Source: Membranipora membranacea (taxonomy: Eukaryota > Bryozoa > Gymnolaemata > Cheilostomatida > Membraniporidae). Taken from it: 64,000 nt of DNA. Under the pieces are notes generated by a model. That model worked only from the letters and a program-made list of their open reading frames with translations. It made no database searches and was not told where the DNA came from. The stretch is from positions 16,304,001-16,368,000 of the forward strand of contig OU612068.1 of the NCBI GenBank assembly GCA_914767715.1. Direction: 5' to 3'. Of this stretch, positions 12,801-26,300 are shown one piece after another. Position numbers and translations under genes: made by a program. Position 1 is the first letter of the stretch, and the number at the start of each line of letters is the position of its first letter.

Positions 12801-15800
12801 TTTGAAGGTGTATAACTGGTTTCTGCCTTTTCAATATCGTTTCCAACACCAAACCAGTATTTGTGACATTGAGAGCAATTTCGTTTAGTCGTAATTTACA
12901 ACAATGTACTTTAGCATCAGATCACCTTGGTTCCAGTTCCTCAGAGGCTTTGTAATGGACCCTGGGAAATTCTAGAAAATTGACATCCAAAGTCTTGCGC
13001 CTAGATAGAGTACTTGACAATGTCACAAAATCCCACTCCCAGCAGTTGCATACATTAAACATTCTTGTACCAATACATGTATCTCAATGAATATAACCTG
13101 CACATGTTATGTAAGTAAATATACACAAATATATTGTAGGATGACAAAAGTGTTTTTTATATTTTGATAGGTTGCTAACCTTGTGCAGAGTGATCCGGAG
13201 ATATTCGCTGCTGGTAACTGTTACGATGAGTTTGAATTTAAAGACTATAAGCTTTTCTGCCCCTATGCTTATAGATCCCAGCACAGCGTTGTTGTGAAGG
13301 TATGGTGAGTCTATATATCAGTTTGTGAGCATAAGAGACAAAGTCAAGGTCGGAGTGAAGGGGAAAAGAGTTTTTTTCTTTCTCTTATGCAAAAGATTAT
13401 GGGTGCGCTTCACGTATTTGTAACCGAAACGAACGCGCCACTGTATATGTTGTTTGACAGACAGGGTCATACTTAAGGGGAAAAGAATTTATTGCTGTTA
13501 AGAAGCTGCTCTACTGAAATAAGGTTTTAGTGAATCTTTCGCCATACCCACCCCTCCCAGCCAAATCACAAAGAATCAACTATAAACCTGGATAGAAAAG
13601 AGGCATCATGCTACATATTGATTGACTCTAAGAACAATGACATCTAGGTATATCAATATGTATGTAATAGGGTACACACATTAGTGACCCATTGAGTCAC
13701 AAATCACAGGTTAACATAGGTTCAGTCAGGGTAATAATCTAATATGTAATGATCTATTTTGGACCGTGGGACGGGCGCGGTGGGGGCAGTCTCGGTCATC
13801 GCCTCTACGAATGTCCTAACTGGATAAGTATAACGTAATAATGCGTATTGAATTCTTATTAACACTCTACTAACCTGGGCTGTAATGCGGTCGAAGCATT
13901 GCCGTGGAATCATAAAGCCATAGGTTTGCAACCGAATATTTGGTATCATTTTGAAGGCGTCAGTGTAAATCGGAGCACTGTGGGAACCTGAAGTAGCCTC
14001 TGAACATGGTTTAAGCTATTAGCTCACATTGGTGGATGTCATTGAAAATTATGTTATTTGTATGGGACTTGACTTATTTTTATATCCTAATGCAAAACTG
14101 GGGCTTGAATTTGCAGTACAACAACAGTGGATGTTTAAATAACCGTTTGGGTCATTCCTTGTAAAGGCAATGAAAGTACAATTAGGTGCATATATACGTG
14201 GGTATGATCAGAGAGTTTATTCTCAACGGTACAAGATGGTGTGAGAACGAATCATTGAGAAATTTCTGTTGTGCCCTGGATAACTCAATATTACATATTA
14301 TTGTGTTCTCTGCTGGCCTGAAGGTGAGATATTCATCCAGGGAGCATTGTGTAATATGTTCTAAGTGTTAGAAACGGGTAATTTGATGACATAAATCCCC
14401 ACCTTCTTACTAAAAAATCCCTTTGTGACAACCAAAAATAATGCTGGTAGCTCTTGCCTTTCATCACTTAACCTCCTTGGGACTTGTTAGGGAATCTTTA
14501 CTCACATTGACACGATAAAAAGCATGTCAATATGGGCACTGTGCAGCCTCCAGCCTTCCATATTCTCTCACATTGTGTGCTCGCAAGAGTAAAGGGTCTA
14601 GTCTTACTAAGATTCATGTTGAGGATGATAGCTGACATCTGCTATTGTGTCTCTCCCAGGCGGGGGGGGGGGGGCGTCATGCTTTGAGGCTGCCATGCGG
14701 GGGCATGAATATGGGGCATTAAAAAATTATCGAGATTTGAAAAACCCGCAGTAGCACCCTGCACCCTGTTACCTTGAACTTTAAAATTAATTTTTTTCTG
14801 ATGTTGTTTCAGGACTTGTCTGTTGAGTACCCGTATCTAGACTCGGGCAGTGAATGGTTTGTTGACATAAGAGAAATTGCAAAAAATCTTCTGCTGACCA
14901 GAAATAAAACACGCAGTAAGTTAAATGTGCGCCAGAGACAGAATTTAATTTAAATTCAGAATGCTGGTGTATTGATTTTTTTCCTGTTTGTCAGAGAATG
15001 GTCAAGCGAAGATTTAAAAATAATACAGTTGTGTTGTAATCTTTTTACATTTGTTGAAATTGGATTTTTATTTTTCCTGTTACATGAAATCGCTTTCAGC
15101 ATTTCATGTCATTACTGTCTAAATTACTTGCCTCGATATGTTTATCTATTTACAACAGCAAAATGTTTTGCTTTAATTTGCCTGGTATATTCTAATATAT
15201 ATGTGTTCTTCCATCCATATTACTCACTATAGCTAGCTGCTGTTTAAGACTCAAGTGCTCAAGCACTTGTGCCTAGATTGCTGGGAGTAGCATTTCACTG
15301 TCAACCAATCGGAAGGGAAAGCTGTGGGTATAATGAAATACTACTACCAGCTAGCTTACACAGTTTGAGATCATAGTAAATTTGTGCTGTTTTGAGATAC
15401 AATTACAAAATATATAAGGTAGTATGCTTGTGTGATATGATATGTGATATCTGTGATATCTGTGATATTTGTGATATTTGTTACATATGTGATATATGTT
15501 ACATATGTGATATATATTTCATATGTGATTTATGTTACATATGTGATATGTTTCATATGTAATTTATGTGACATATGTGATATATGTGATATATGTGATA
15601 CAGATAATACTGCTTGTAGTTCAAGTGAAGCAGAGGGTGCAATCTGTGAATGGCGTTGGTAAACACGGCGACTTGGAGAATGACACCACTGTCATCGTGA
15701 CATATGATGACGGACAATGGTCTAATCCATACTTTGATTGCGGAGGCGGTGATATCTGGATGATGACTTATACAGTACCTTTCTTTGGTTACAGCGATGG

Positions 15801-18800
15801 TGTTTTTAAATTCAAGTGAGTATTTATTGTTATTCTCTAAGTCGAAATAGTTGTAATTGATTGAAAAGGAAAAAGTATGTTATATGGGAAGCAAGGAGGA
15901 ACATAACCTGATAATCTTTGATGGCAAATGAAGTAATTACTTCTTTTTCCATTTAGATAAAAATTCTTTACATAAAAATTAATAATTAGGTATGAGGTTG
16001 ACACAACGCAATAAATATATCATCAAATTTCACTTGAATAATATTATAATAAACTAAGTGATACCCTTGAATTTGCATGCGGCGATCCTTTGTCATCCGA
16101 CCAGCGAGCTCCTGAGCTAGTACACAGGTCACAAGGTCTGAATAGGTCTGAATAGATCCCACTCAAATCATGGTAGACTTTTTTAGCAGGATGCAAGCCA
16201 ACAATGCATTTATTTGCGTTAAATAAGTCCAAACACTAGTTGTTTCCTCCCAGTGAGAAGTTAAATTGTTTGAAGGATATTACAAAGGAAATATGCTGTT
16301 TTATTGAAATTAAATTTCATAACTCCAAGGGCTGAACTGGACTGCAATTCAATAATTATATCCAGACTGATTTCCGACTCTAGCCTATGGATCGGCCACT
16401 TGTCATTTGCCAATGATATTCTAATATTATTCTGAAATTGAAAATAATGAGAATGACATATACTGTCACTTAGCACTTTGCCTGATTTCAATCAATACTG
16501 CAGTTCTCGGACTTCATACAATGACTTGTCCTAACATCTTCTTGTGAGGGCATTTAAACTTTGATGTAGGCCTCGACAAGGAGCACTTTTAATCTTTGGC
16601 CTCAATTTAACTTTGATTTTCGTTCCTGGTTCAGCTATAACATTAACAAATTACACCATAGAGTTCTCCTCCTCTCTCTAGTATCTGAGCAGGCCACACT
16701 TTTCCCAATTAAGGTTAACTTTTAAAACCTACTGTTTGATACGACGCTGCAGGGTAACACTTGTATCAGCCCATTAACAATAATTGAGCTCCGCCGTATA
16801 ACGGTCAATATCTAGTGTGTGAGTGCAGAATGTTATGTGATCGAGGTGACTGAGGCTTTTCAACGTTGGCACTTTGACAGCGACATCCATGGCAATTTAC
16901 ATGAGTGGTGAGAGCAGTGCTTTCTCTGACTTAGACATCTAACAGGGTAAAGGGACATCAAAGTCCTCATTTATAATTAGAAGATTGCATCTTATGCAAA
17001 GGAAAATGTGTAGTGAAATTGTATTATGCATTTCATCAACCAGGTGCTAAAAGCTGCTCAGACTCAGCCCTAATAGAAACATACTGAGCAGTTTCCTAGT
17101 TTTGTATCTGAGGCTTACTGATCTACACATTGAAGGTGACTCTATAAATGTAATTTTCAGAGAGTACCTTTAAGTAATTTTAGTCATAAATATCCAGATG
17201 AGGGAACTGCCATCAGCAGGGAAAAATTTTGTTTCTGTCCATAATACTGGTTGTCACCCATAGAGTACTTATATGAGACTGCAAACTGGAATTGATGTGT
17301 AATTTAAAACACTGCCCTTCCCCACCCATTCAAAAATTTCCCACCAGCCGATGAAGATTGTTAACACTTACAATACCAACAAAATCTAAATTAAATTAAT
17401 GATTAAATTATAAATGGCCTATTATTCCATGTTCTTGTAGAGGCACGAGTGGGATTGACATTGACCTTCAGAAGGTGGATATAAACCAGTGTGACTTACC
17501 CCCAGACTCAACAGAGACTAATGTCTTCGCCAACTCATCCAAATGTCTTCCAGAAACTACCAATGTATGTATCCAAGACTTTTTCAAGTAAGGTTTAAGA
17601 AACTATTCGATGTACCCCAATCTAGTTGCAGCTATCGCCATAATGAGAGGCTGATGGAGACAAGAGAGCCAGGTAGCAACCAATTTTTAATCTTGTTATT
17701 TTTGAAGGAAGTAAGAAAACGAAGGATTCATAGATAATGAAGTGAGTTCTGACAATATTTCTGGCATTAAGATCTGACACTGAAATTGAGTTCCGACATT
17801 GTAATATTTATTTGTAGTGTGAGGTTATCAGGGGTCAGGGTTTTCGGAGAGGCTCATATAAATGTGTGTGTAAACAAGGATATTACTTCCCCGATCTCAA
17901 AGTTCCCATAGAACAGCGTTTCTTCAATGGAACATACACTGAGGAACAATTCGCTCTTTACACTGAGGTATGTATGAGGACATGCTGCATCTTTCAATGA
18001 ATTAACTTCCTATCTTCTATTTTCGATCTCACCCTGTGTAATCACAATAACTATAAAGTCAATCAATAGTAGGCATTTATGTATTATTGATTGAATACAA
18101 TAAGAATTCAGTTGGGGTGTATTATGGGATAATCTTGAACAAGCACAGTTTGTTGCACAATTCCCATGGGAATGAGAGTGCAACCTGCACTGCTACAGGT
18201 CAACATGGATTTTCAGCTGTGCGTGACTACTGTGGGATTTCGTGAAAACGCCACACTGTTTTAGTTTTGTGCAAACACAGTGATTTATTGAGATGTGATG
18301 ATGTCTGTTCTTTGACACGATGAGATTAAAACATTTTTGTCTGGGTTTTGTGCTGTGAGTGATATTATTTTAATTTAAATTTAATGTACACCTCTCTAAA
18401 CTGAGCTCAAGACCATGTTTATCACACAGAATAATTGTTTTGATAATACAGGGTACTTGAGTTGAAAGTGTAGATATCCTGAGAAGCGGAATTTCATGTG
18501 TTGAGAACACTTTTCTATTATTTTTGACAAAATTCCTAACAAGTAGTCTGGGTGCACCGAAAGACTAAGAGTAGCCTTTCACATCTGACAAAAGCAGGTT
18601 CACCACAGAGTTCTCTCTAAATCCTTCGTGCACCTTCCATCGTCAGGTGTGAAAGGCTGCTCATACTACCGCACTCATTCATCACAAAGGTCATTATATT
18701 TTGTGAACTAAGCCTTCTTTTCTAAAACTATAAGTGTTTTGGCAAATAGGTTTGTGTTTTGTTCTAAGTCTCATCATTTTGCTCTCTCATTACAGGGTGC

Positions 18801-21800
18801 AGATAACTCCTATCTATCTTTAGAGTGTAAGCAATGTAAGCCAGGCTGTGATGTTTGTGATGATGATAGTCCATGTGAGATAACTCTAAACTGGATACTC
18901 CGGAGTTGCCTTCTCACTATTTCCGTATTAATCATGTGCTTTATACCAGCGATATCCTACTTTATCTGGAAGTATAAGGATATCAAAGTGCTCAGAGCAG
19001 CTAGTCCAAAACTTCTGTGGCTGATTCTCTCTGGAGCCTTTCTCTTATACTGCCCCGTAAGTATACATACAAAAAGAGAAGATAAACCAAGTGTGGTATC
19101 CCATAATTCAATTGTCACTTGATACAGTGAGTTTTTGGCGAACAACCTGCTTGATTTGATACTCAAACTAAAGCTAGTGTTGCAAGTTACTATCTATAAT
19201 TCAGGTTCATTTCACTATCCACATAATTATCTGTGTAGATATGTTGAACCTGTTAACACCGAATATGGGTTTTTATTCTTACAGATGATAGTGATGTTTT
19301 TTGAAGCGTCTGAGGTAACATGCTCACTGAAAATCTGGTTTAGAGAGCTTGGCTTCTCGATATCTTACGGGGCCTTACTGCTTAAAACATGGAGAATCAG
19401 CATGGTGTTTAGAGTGAGATCAGCAACACAGATAAAAATCACGGACTCAGGGCTCATCAGACGCCTCGGTATTGTAGTGGCCGTGTTTGTTGTGTTCCTG
19501 ATAGCACGAATGATCTGGGGACGGCCAAGAGTCATCACAGGTACAATTTAAACTTTAGAATTCAATTTAATTTGAAATATCCGATATACAATAATTGAAT
19601 TCCTGCTGTTGCAGATTGGTAATGTGTCGAAAGAAGGCTGTTTTGTATATCGAGTTGTTGATTTGAAGGTTGTCAATATTCTGGATCGATTGTCACCTTA
19701 GAAATCATTCTCAAGTGTTGTAGGCTCACTACTGGCTAATGAGCATGTTAAGAGGTTATATAATAATTTGATAAGGAATATTTCCTTATATAAGTAATTA
19801 TTGAGTTTATCCTGACCCAATTATTGCAATGAAATTATGTCAATTTGGGACAAGCACTTGTGTGAACCTGCCGTGCCACACTAATGTAGTTTACTCAACC
19901 CGATTTAATTCTCTACTCTTCTCTTCTACACCTAAATGTCAATATTGTGAGACCAGGAGTAACATTGTTACTTGCTGGTTAGAGTGAGAACAGTGGCAGT
20001 GAAAAAAACAAAGACCAACAACCTTGCTGCTCATTAACTCTCCACCTTGCTGACTCTTGTAATCGTCCGCTTTTTGTTACCAGGCACACACAAAGGCGGT
20101 CTGAAGGCATACCAGTGTTCATTCGATGTGTGGGATTACTGCCAGGCAGCAGGTAATTAACATACAAGAAAGGTTTGCTGACTTTTGTCTTGACAGCTGA
20201 AAAGTTAATAATGCCATGTTGAGCTATTGAACTGAATATAGTTCTCAACACATAAAAGAAAAAGGATTACAGTCTGTTCGATGATTTTTTTCAAATCTCT
20301 GTGTCTGTTATATTTGAACTAAGCAATCTAGTATTTTGATCCCTCACAGACATGATCTTTGAAAGATAAATCTTGTTTACGACATCCCTCATGTAAACAT
20401 AAAGCTGTTAACAGGGGAGCAGTAGGAAGAACATTGCTATATTGAATTTAAATTGTAGTTAAGTTGTAAATGGATCATAAATTATCATGATCTTACTTGT
20501 AATGTTGCGTCAGAAAGGTGCACCGATCGCTGTTTCTTAAAGCGTAAATGTTGTCAGTATGAGACTTCCAATAATTTATTCCTTTTTTCAGCAGAGCTGT
20601 GCCTTCTCATATGGGGAATAAGATTATGCATCGTGGTGAGAAAAGCTCCTTCAGAGTTCAATGAGAGCCGTTTTATATCCTGGGCAATTTACAACGAAAC
20701 ATTGCTGTCTATATTTCTCAATTTATCATTGTAAGTTGCTTACAAGCATAAGTTTTAAAACTTGATACAAATTTATTATATAATCATAATATATATGTAT
20801 GCTTGTCTGACATCTTTTCATATCATTAATCTGAAAAATTGAAAGGAGTTGTGTTCTTATCATTTGTGAGCAGATAATTCCTATATTACTTTCTTTACAC
20901 TTTGCCACACCAGTTGGGATCTGAGCTTATTTTGTATTTTCGCTTCACACACAATGAAAGCAATAACATGCTCCAGGTGAGGCTCGAACTCACAGCCTCC
21001 GCATCTCATACTGAATTATAAGTACGGCGCGCTGACCGATTGCGCCACAGGAGCTGGTAATTGCAGCAGAAAATCGACAATTTTTAAAATCCAGGCCTTC
21101 AATTTTTCTGATCAGGGCTGCTATTTGGGACTTCGTGAGGAGCAATTAATAAAATGCTAGAGGCAAACAGCGCTCGCTTTTAACTCAAGCCACTGTTGAG
21201 TGAAAGGAACTTTTCGACATATCTCGTTTTTTCGTTTCACCCATAGTGAAAACATTATCATGTAAATATTTGGTTAATTGACCTGAATATGTTTTTTCAT
21301 TTGTTTTTTTAAGGTTATTTCTACAATCGCCAGCAAATCCAGACCTGTTATACGCTGTACATTTTATTCACACAAATCTCACTACCACCGTCACACTTGT
21401 ATTCTTGTTTATAAGCAAGGTAAACTTATTTGTACATAGTTTTACTCTCTAGTCTCAAACACTCAACCTTCAATCCTTGTTCTCATACATACTTGAACAC
21501 TTGTGCCACAACCTAACACCAAGTTTTTTCCCCTTTCTCAGTAGTTGGGTGTCTCCCCATGACTGATTTGCCAGCAGTGTGTTGCATATTTGGAGGCAGT
21601 CTAGTTTGACATAGGCTGAGCAACTAAATAGAGCCAAAGAAAAATCTCCGAATAATCCTCTAGTCGGTGGTGCTTGATGCTGATGATGATTCGCTAAGTG
21701 AAGGTCGATGCTATGGTTTTCTATATATTTTAGGCTTGTCTCATATATAAGCTACTGAAGAAGGGCGATAATAGGAGAGGAAGGACAAGCTCTGTACGTA

Positions 21801-22832
21801 AGAATACAGGAGGCAGTCAGTTCAAGTATACATCAAAAGGTAACTCTACAAACGCTGATGTGACAGAGCTAAGCGGTGATATAGAGGGTAAAGGGGTGCT
21901 AGCCTGGAAAGATGTAGAGGTAAGATAAAGATACACTGCCTGGGGTCTTACAATTAAAATGAGCAATGCTTTACTAAAGCAAGTTGTAACTATCACATCG
22001 CTCAAACTTTTGATCACTTCACAAATCGCTCACTAAGAATGTATATAGTTCCATCAGTGAGTGAGCGATTTGTGCGATTAATATAAACCAGACAAAGCTT
22101 TGACAATATTAAGGTGCTTTCCTTTCTGCTGATCCTCAAGCTTTTTAAGGAATAACTGTGAGAAAGAAATGAAACTATAACGACGAATTGGCTATATCTG
22201 TTACTACTTTTGTCTTCTATATTTTTTGTAACCCTGAAATGTGCTGAACAGCAAAAAGTTTCCTTCTGTTATAAAGTTTTTGAATTGGAAATGTATTTTA
22301 CTGTCCATCAACTTTAATTATATCTATCTTTTTACAGGAAGAACTCAAAAGAGTCTATACAGAGCTGGAAAAGTTAAAACTTAAAGAGATGAAAGACAGC
22401 AACCCTCATATAAAACAACAAACACCATGTCAACATAACGGTGGCAGACATATACCATTCTTTGGCAGCAAGCCGCCAAACAGTACCTCATACCAAACCA
22501 AATTCAGTCTTTCTTCGAGCCAGCACGACTCTGCTGCATTCTCTGAGCAGAGCTCTGCAAACAACTCCACCTCTGGTTCCAACCACGAAACTACCACCAC
22601 CCATGGCCACCTTCCACTGGCTAATGGGACGACGACAACCGTCTTCATTGACAGTGGTACACAGTGTGACAATAACAATGTTGCAGTGGTTATAGAACAT
22701 TTTAAGCCTTTGAGTAGCGGTATTACACACAAAACTGTCAAATCTATCCATACCAACGGTCAAGTGCCATCGGCAGTAATGGAAAAAATGTTTATAAATC
22801 TTGATGATCTTTCGACGGCCACAGCAGTTTAA
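9844..22832 (+). CDS. GPR158-like: Class C orphan GPCR of the GPR158/GPR179 type
   Basis: Fifteen exons join with matching phases into 886 residues: 9844-10095, 11601-11692, 12535-12637, 13171-13299, 14813-14915, 15620-15815, 17441-17564, 17818-17967, 18796-19056, 19285-19540, 20084-20152, 20592-20730, 21314-21419, 21734-21919, 22338-22832. An in-frame TAG at 9829 supports the start. Signal peptide about 1-26; extracellular Cache-like domain about 60-330 (RANLLTQIW, WFVDIRE, GIDIDLQKVDINQCD, KCLPETTNC); Cys-rich EGF-like linker 333-405 (CVCKQGYYFP, CKQCKPGCDVCDDDSPC); seven membrane helices about 405-660, with EFNESRFISWAIYNE before helix 6; long tail with WKDVEEELKRVY coiled coil near 718-740. 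GPR158 and GPR179 are orphan or metabolite-sensing class C receptors coupled to RGS proteins at synapses; ligand and partner here are unknown. All domains are intact. Confidence 0.92.
15430..15603 (+). repeat. Degenerate TGTGATAT / ATATGTGA simple repeat at a splice acceptor
   Basis: Runs of TGTGATATATGT-type units fill the intron end and stop 16 bases before the AG (15618-15619) that phase matching requires for exon 6 of the receptor. The repeat therefore takes the place of the normal polypyrimidine tract. Confidence 0.8.
18543..18669. repeat. Imperfect foldback in receptor intron
   Basis: AGTAGCCTTTCACATCTGA on the left pairs with TCAGGTGTGAAAGGCTGCT on the right, and the outermost GTAGT pairs with ACTAC. 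An inner pair GGTGCAC/GTGCACC is also present. Confidence 0.6.
20969..21054 (-). tRNA. tRNA-Ile(UAU) with 12-base intron, copy 1
   Basis: The minus strand gives an 86-base cloverleaf. The acceptor 5' strand GCTCCTG faces CTGGAGC, with the discriminator A encoded. The D arm is GCGC/GCGC, the anticodon stem CCGTA/TGCGG, the loop CTTATA plus A after the intron (anticodon UAU), and the T arm GTGAG-TTCGAGC-CTCAC. The 12-base intron lies after position 37, where eukaryotic tRNA-Ile(UAU) genes carry theirs. Position 6 faces a U-U mismatch in the acceptor stem. It lies antisense in an intron of the class C receptor and lacks an obvious T-run terminator, so it may be a pseudogene or a repeat copy. Confidence 0.75.
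22020..22074. repeat. Inverted repeat in receptor intron
   Basis: CACAAATCGCTCACT (22020-22034) and its exact complement (22060-22074) surround a 25-base loop. Confidence 0.75.
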
Positions 22833-22916
22833 AGAGGCTTGCGTATTCCTATATATTTTCCCATTGAACATTCTTTTTGATAGATTTTTATTGTCCGTTC
22901 TTAGCACCAAAAGATG

Positions 22917-22922
22917 AATAAA
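22917..22922 (+). promoter_or_regulatory. Polyadenylation signal of the class C receptor
   Basis: AATAAA lies 85 bases after the receptor stop codon. On the opposite strand AATAAA reads at 22887-22892, so the convergent VARP transcript may end inside this one. Confidence 0.65.
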
Positions 22923-23362
22923 TATATTTAATAACAAAACCACATTTGAGTAAAGTAAAAATTAAAAATAGAACTGGCAATAAGGGAATTAGCGTGTAAT
23001 CAACGCTGTAATATCTCTAGTGAAGAACCCGGAATATTCACAACCATATTGATGTTTACGGTATCAATTATACCTTAGACAGTGCTACTCTTAGTTTGGG
23101 ATTATTAGAAGTGTGCGAGGAAAAGGAGGGATTTATCTGTCATGTAATTTCAGACACAGTCCAAATAAATATGTGAGGAACAATCAATGTTGAGTGCTGG
23201 AGGGAAAGAATAGTATAGTATAGTAACACCTGTCTTAGCAATGCCCTGCATTGTTTAGCCTTTGATGATTCGATTGCCAAGAACCCTCTTGGAAAGGCGT
23301 GTTTGGTTTGATTGTGTCAACCACATGCACTGATATATATTTCCATCAGTAAATTACCCCTC

Positions 23363-26300
23363 CTAATGTTCATCAGCACTCTCAGTGCCTGAGTGCTCAA
23401 AGTAATGTCCATCCTCAGTTGCCTCACCTTCTTCTACTTTGTTAGCAGCGAGGTGAAAATCACATTCAGGGTTGTCCCCACCATCAATATCGGATGTGAC
23501 ATCATCAGGATTGTCAGCATTGTCTCCCCTGTTTTCCTCTGGGTTCATATTAGTGCGAGTATTGCTCTTTACACACGCCAAGTCTTTGGTAACAACCACC
23601 ATATCATCATCAACAACTGTTGCTTGATGTACATTGTCCTTGTTGAATGAAGCATTGCAGCTCTCAATTTGCTTTCGTACTGGATTTTCAGAGTCAGGAG
23701 AGTTGGGGCTTGAGTTAGTGGGAGTTACATCCTCTTGGGAGAGGGATCCCTCCTCCTCACCAGTGCTTTTAGCTAAGCATTCTTCCAACGATAACTCAAA
23801 TAGAGTCTGTTCTGTCATGCTGAGTGATCTTGTATATGATCCAGACGTGTCCTTATCCTCATTCTGACTCGGTTCAATAGATACATCAGTGTTATTGACA
23901 AGTGGTGAGTTTGTGCTTTGGGTGGAAGAAAGTCTGCTGTAACCCTGCTGTTTCCACTGCTCGCTGCTAGCACAGAACATAACCGCCCCCTCCTCATTTT
24001 CTGCTAGTGAACTCTCAGTCTCTTGTTGCACAGCTATCCTTGCTTCATTCAATGCAGCAATACTGAACATAGGTGAGCTTCTATCTCTTGTGATGGTACG
24101 CTTGAGTGTTCGTTTGTTGAACGAGTTGATGGACGCGAGGATATTATGTAATCTGGAAGTGTCATCTGCCTCCAGTGCAGCGAACACCTCATTCCTGATA
24201 GATGGTGACTTGTGTCTGGTGGTCCGGGAACTTGTCGGTGCCAGAGACGAATCGCTCTCAATAGCTGTTAAAAAAAGCAAGAATAGCATAGTTTTGAATA
24301 TGAAGCAATCAGGTTTTTAGGATCAACCAATAAACTACTGTTTCCCGGCTTTATGCACATCAACTCTATTTAGCGAAGTAAGGACAAATGAAAACAACGA
24401 AAAGTGATGTCATCAAAGGGAATACAGTATAACAGGGTCTTACCCTTCTGTGCGTCTTGCACTGATTCACATTTAGGTCTCAAGTCATCCAGAGCGTCAC
24501 TAAGCCTGTACTTCTCCACGGCATCTGTTAGCATATGTCTTATCTTAGAATCACTGGTGAGCTGCAGAGCTGTCAGACCATTCTTATTAGTGAGTAGAGG
24601 GTTACTGCTGTGTGAGACTAGCTCTCTCACTATGTCTGTGTTGTTGACCTTGGCTGCCTCATGTAAAGGTGTGTTGCCTCTGATGTTTGTGGCAAGTACA
24701 TTTGCCTTGTTCTACAAAATGTGTGAAGTTTTGTTGTAGAAAAACAGCCAGCCAGCCAGGCACACCAGGTCTACTTCAAAGCCTTATAATAACATATATC
24801 ACTATTTTGTGACTGAGCCTTTGTGAATTATCCTCTCTTTGGCCAAGGGAACACAATTCACCTTCACATCAGAGAGTTAGGGCATATGACATATGACCTA
24901 AGCTCAAAGTTTACATTATTAAAAGATTGCTCCAGGTGAGGCTCGAACTCACAGCCTCCGCATCTCATACTGTATTATAAGTACGGCGCGCTGACCGATT
25001 GCGCCACAGGAGCTGGTAATTTTGTTGGAAAAGTATCAAAACTTTGAGATCTTAACCAGCGTTCGGGAATACAAGAGAGAGAAACAAGTTTGTTGTAATA
25101 AAAGAGCCTGCCACAAGGGTCATGTCTCCTTCAAAGCCCTATTTATGACAAATATCACCATTTAGTAAGCGAGCCTTTTCAAATTATCTTATCTTTGTTC
25201 AAGTGAACACATCACAATGATTCCACACATTCGCATTATTAAAAGATTGCTCCAGGTGAGGCTAGAACTCACAGCCTCCGCATCTCATACTGTATTATAA
25301 GTACGGCACCACAGGAGCAGGTAATTTTGGGAGAAAAGTGACAATTTTTGATATCCTGGACAATGTTTGGGACTTCAGGAGGATAAATAGCTTTAAACAG
25401 CACAAAGCTTTCAAATCAAACCATTGCTAACAATGTGGGAATGATCTATTTAAACTAAAATACACTCATCTGGTAACAGTAGTATTATATGCTTCTAGAA
25501 AACTAGACAGCATCAATTTCAACTGCTGGATAACTACTCATACATACAATGATACATCTGCGTTCTACAGCAACTAAGAATTCTACTTTGTTTACCAACC
25601 TGGAGTAATAGTTGAGTTATCATGATAGAACCAGTCTGACTTGCAAAGTGTAGAGGGGTCCTACCATTACAATCCTTAGAGTTCACTTTAGCTCCATGTT
25701 TTATCAACATCTCAACCATCTAAAATAAAAGTAAACTTGGTATCAAAACAAATTGTTCCTGGGTGATCGATAACTTGTTAGCAGTTGTAAAAGTTTCCTC
25801 AATCTGAGCCAGCTGCGCTTCTCAATTACATTAATGTCATTGGACACCTGAAATTTGATGCAACTTGATTGTTGTATTCATGATGCAGGGTCGACTATAA
25901 ACTTGTCACAATCTGCCTAGGCTGTAATTGTCTACCACAGACAGCAAGTACTTCTCATACTGTTTATGCTATTTTCTGGAAATTATCTTTGTTTTTCACC
26001 TCAGGATTATGTGCTGTTTATTATCAGAATAATATTATATATGAACGTTTATATATTGTAGTATAATAATAATTGGAAATATTGATGATAAAATGAAGTC
26101 TGTGGTTATATACCATACCATACCATTTGAATATATAGACTGGGAAGACTATGTAACAAATGAGAGTACAAGGGAGGAGGCCTAAATAGTTGCGATTGCA
26201 ATGGGTATGAGGAGGAGACGTCTTCAATGGTATGGACATGTACGCAGGAGAGATAGGGAGGAAGATATTAGAATGGTGGCTTAAATGAGGATACCGGGAA

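Noticed and set aside
13299-13305. Later donor (GTGAGT at 13305) for receptor exon 4
   Set aside because: It would leave a phase that does not match the next exon at 14813; the donor at 13300 does match.
15444-15602. Open frame of Ile/Val/Tyr repeats before receptor exon 6
   Set aside because: It is a translation of the TGTGATAT simple repeat in the intron and joins no neighbouring exon in phase.
22430-22943. Minus-strand and shifted frames over the last receptor exon
   Set aside because: They are shadows of the receptor C-terminal tail, whose frame is continuous with the preceding exons.
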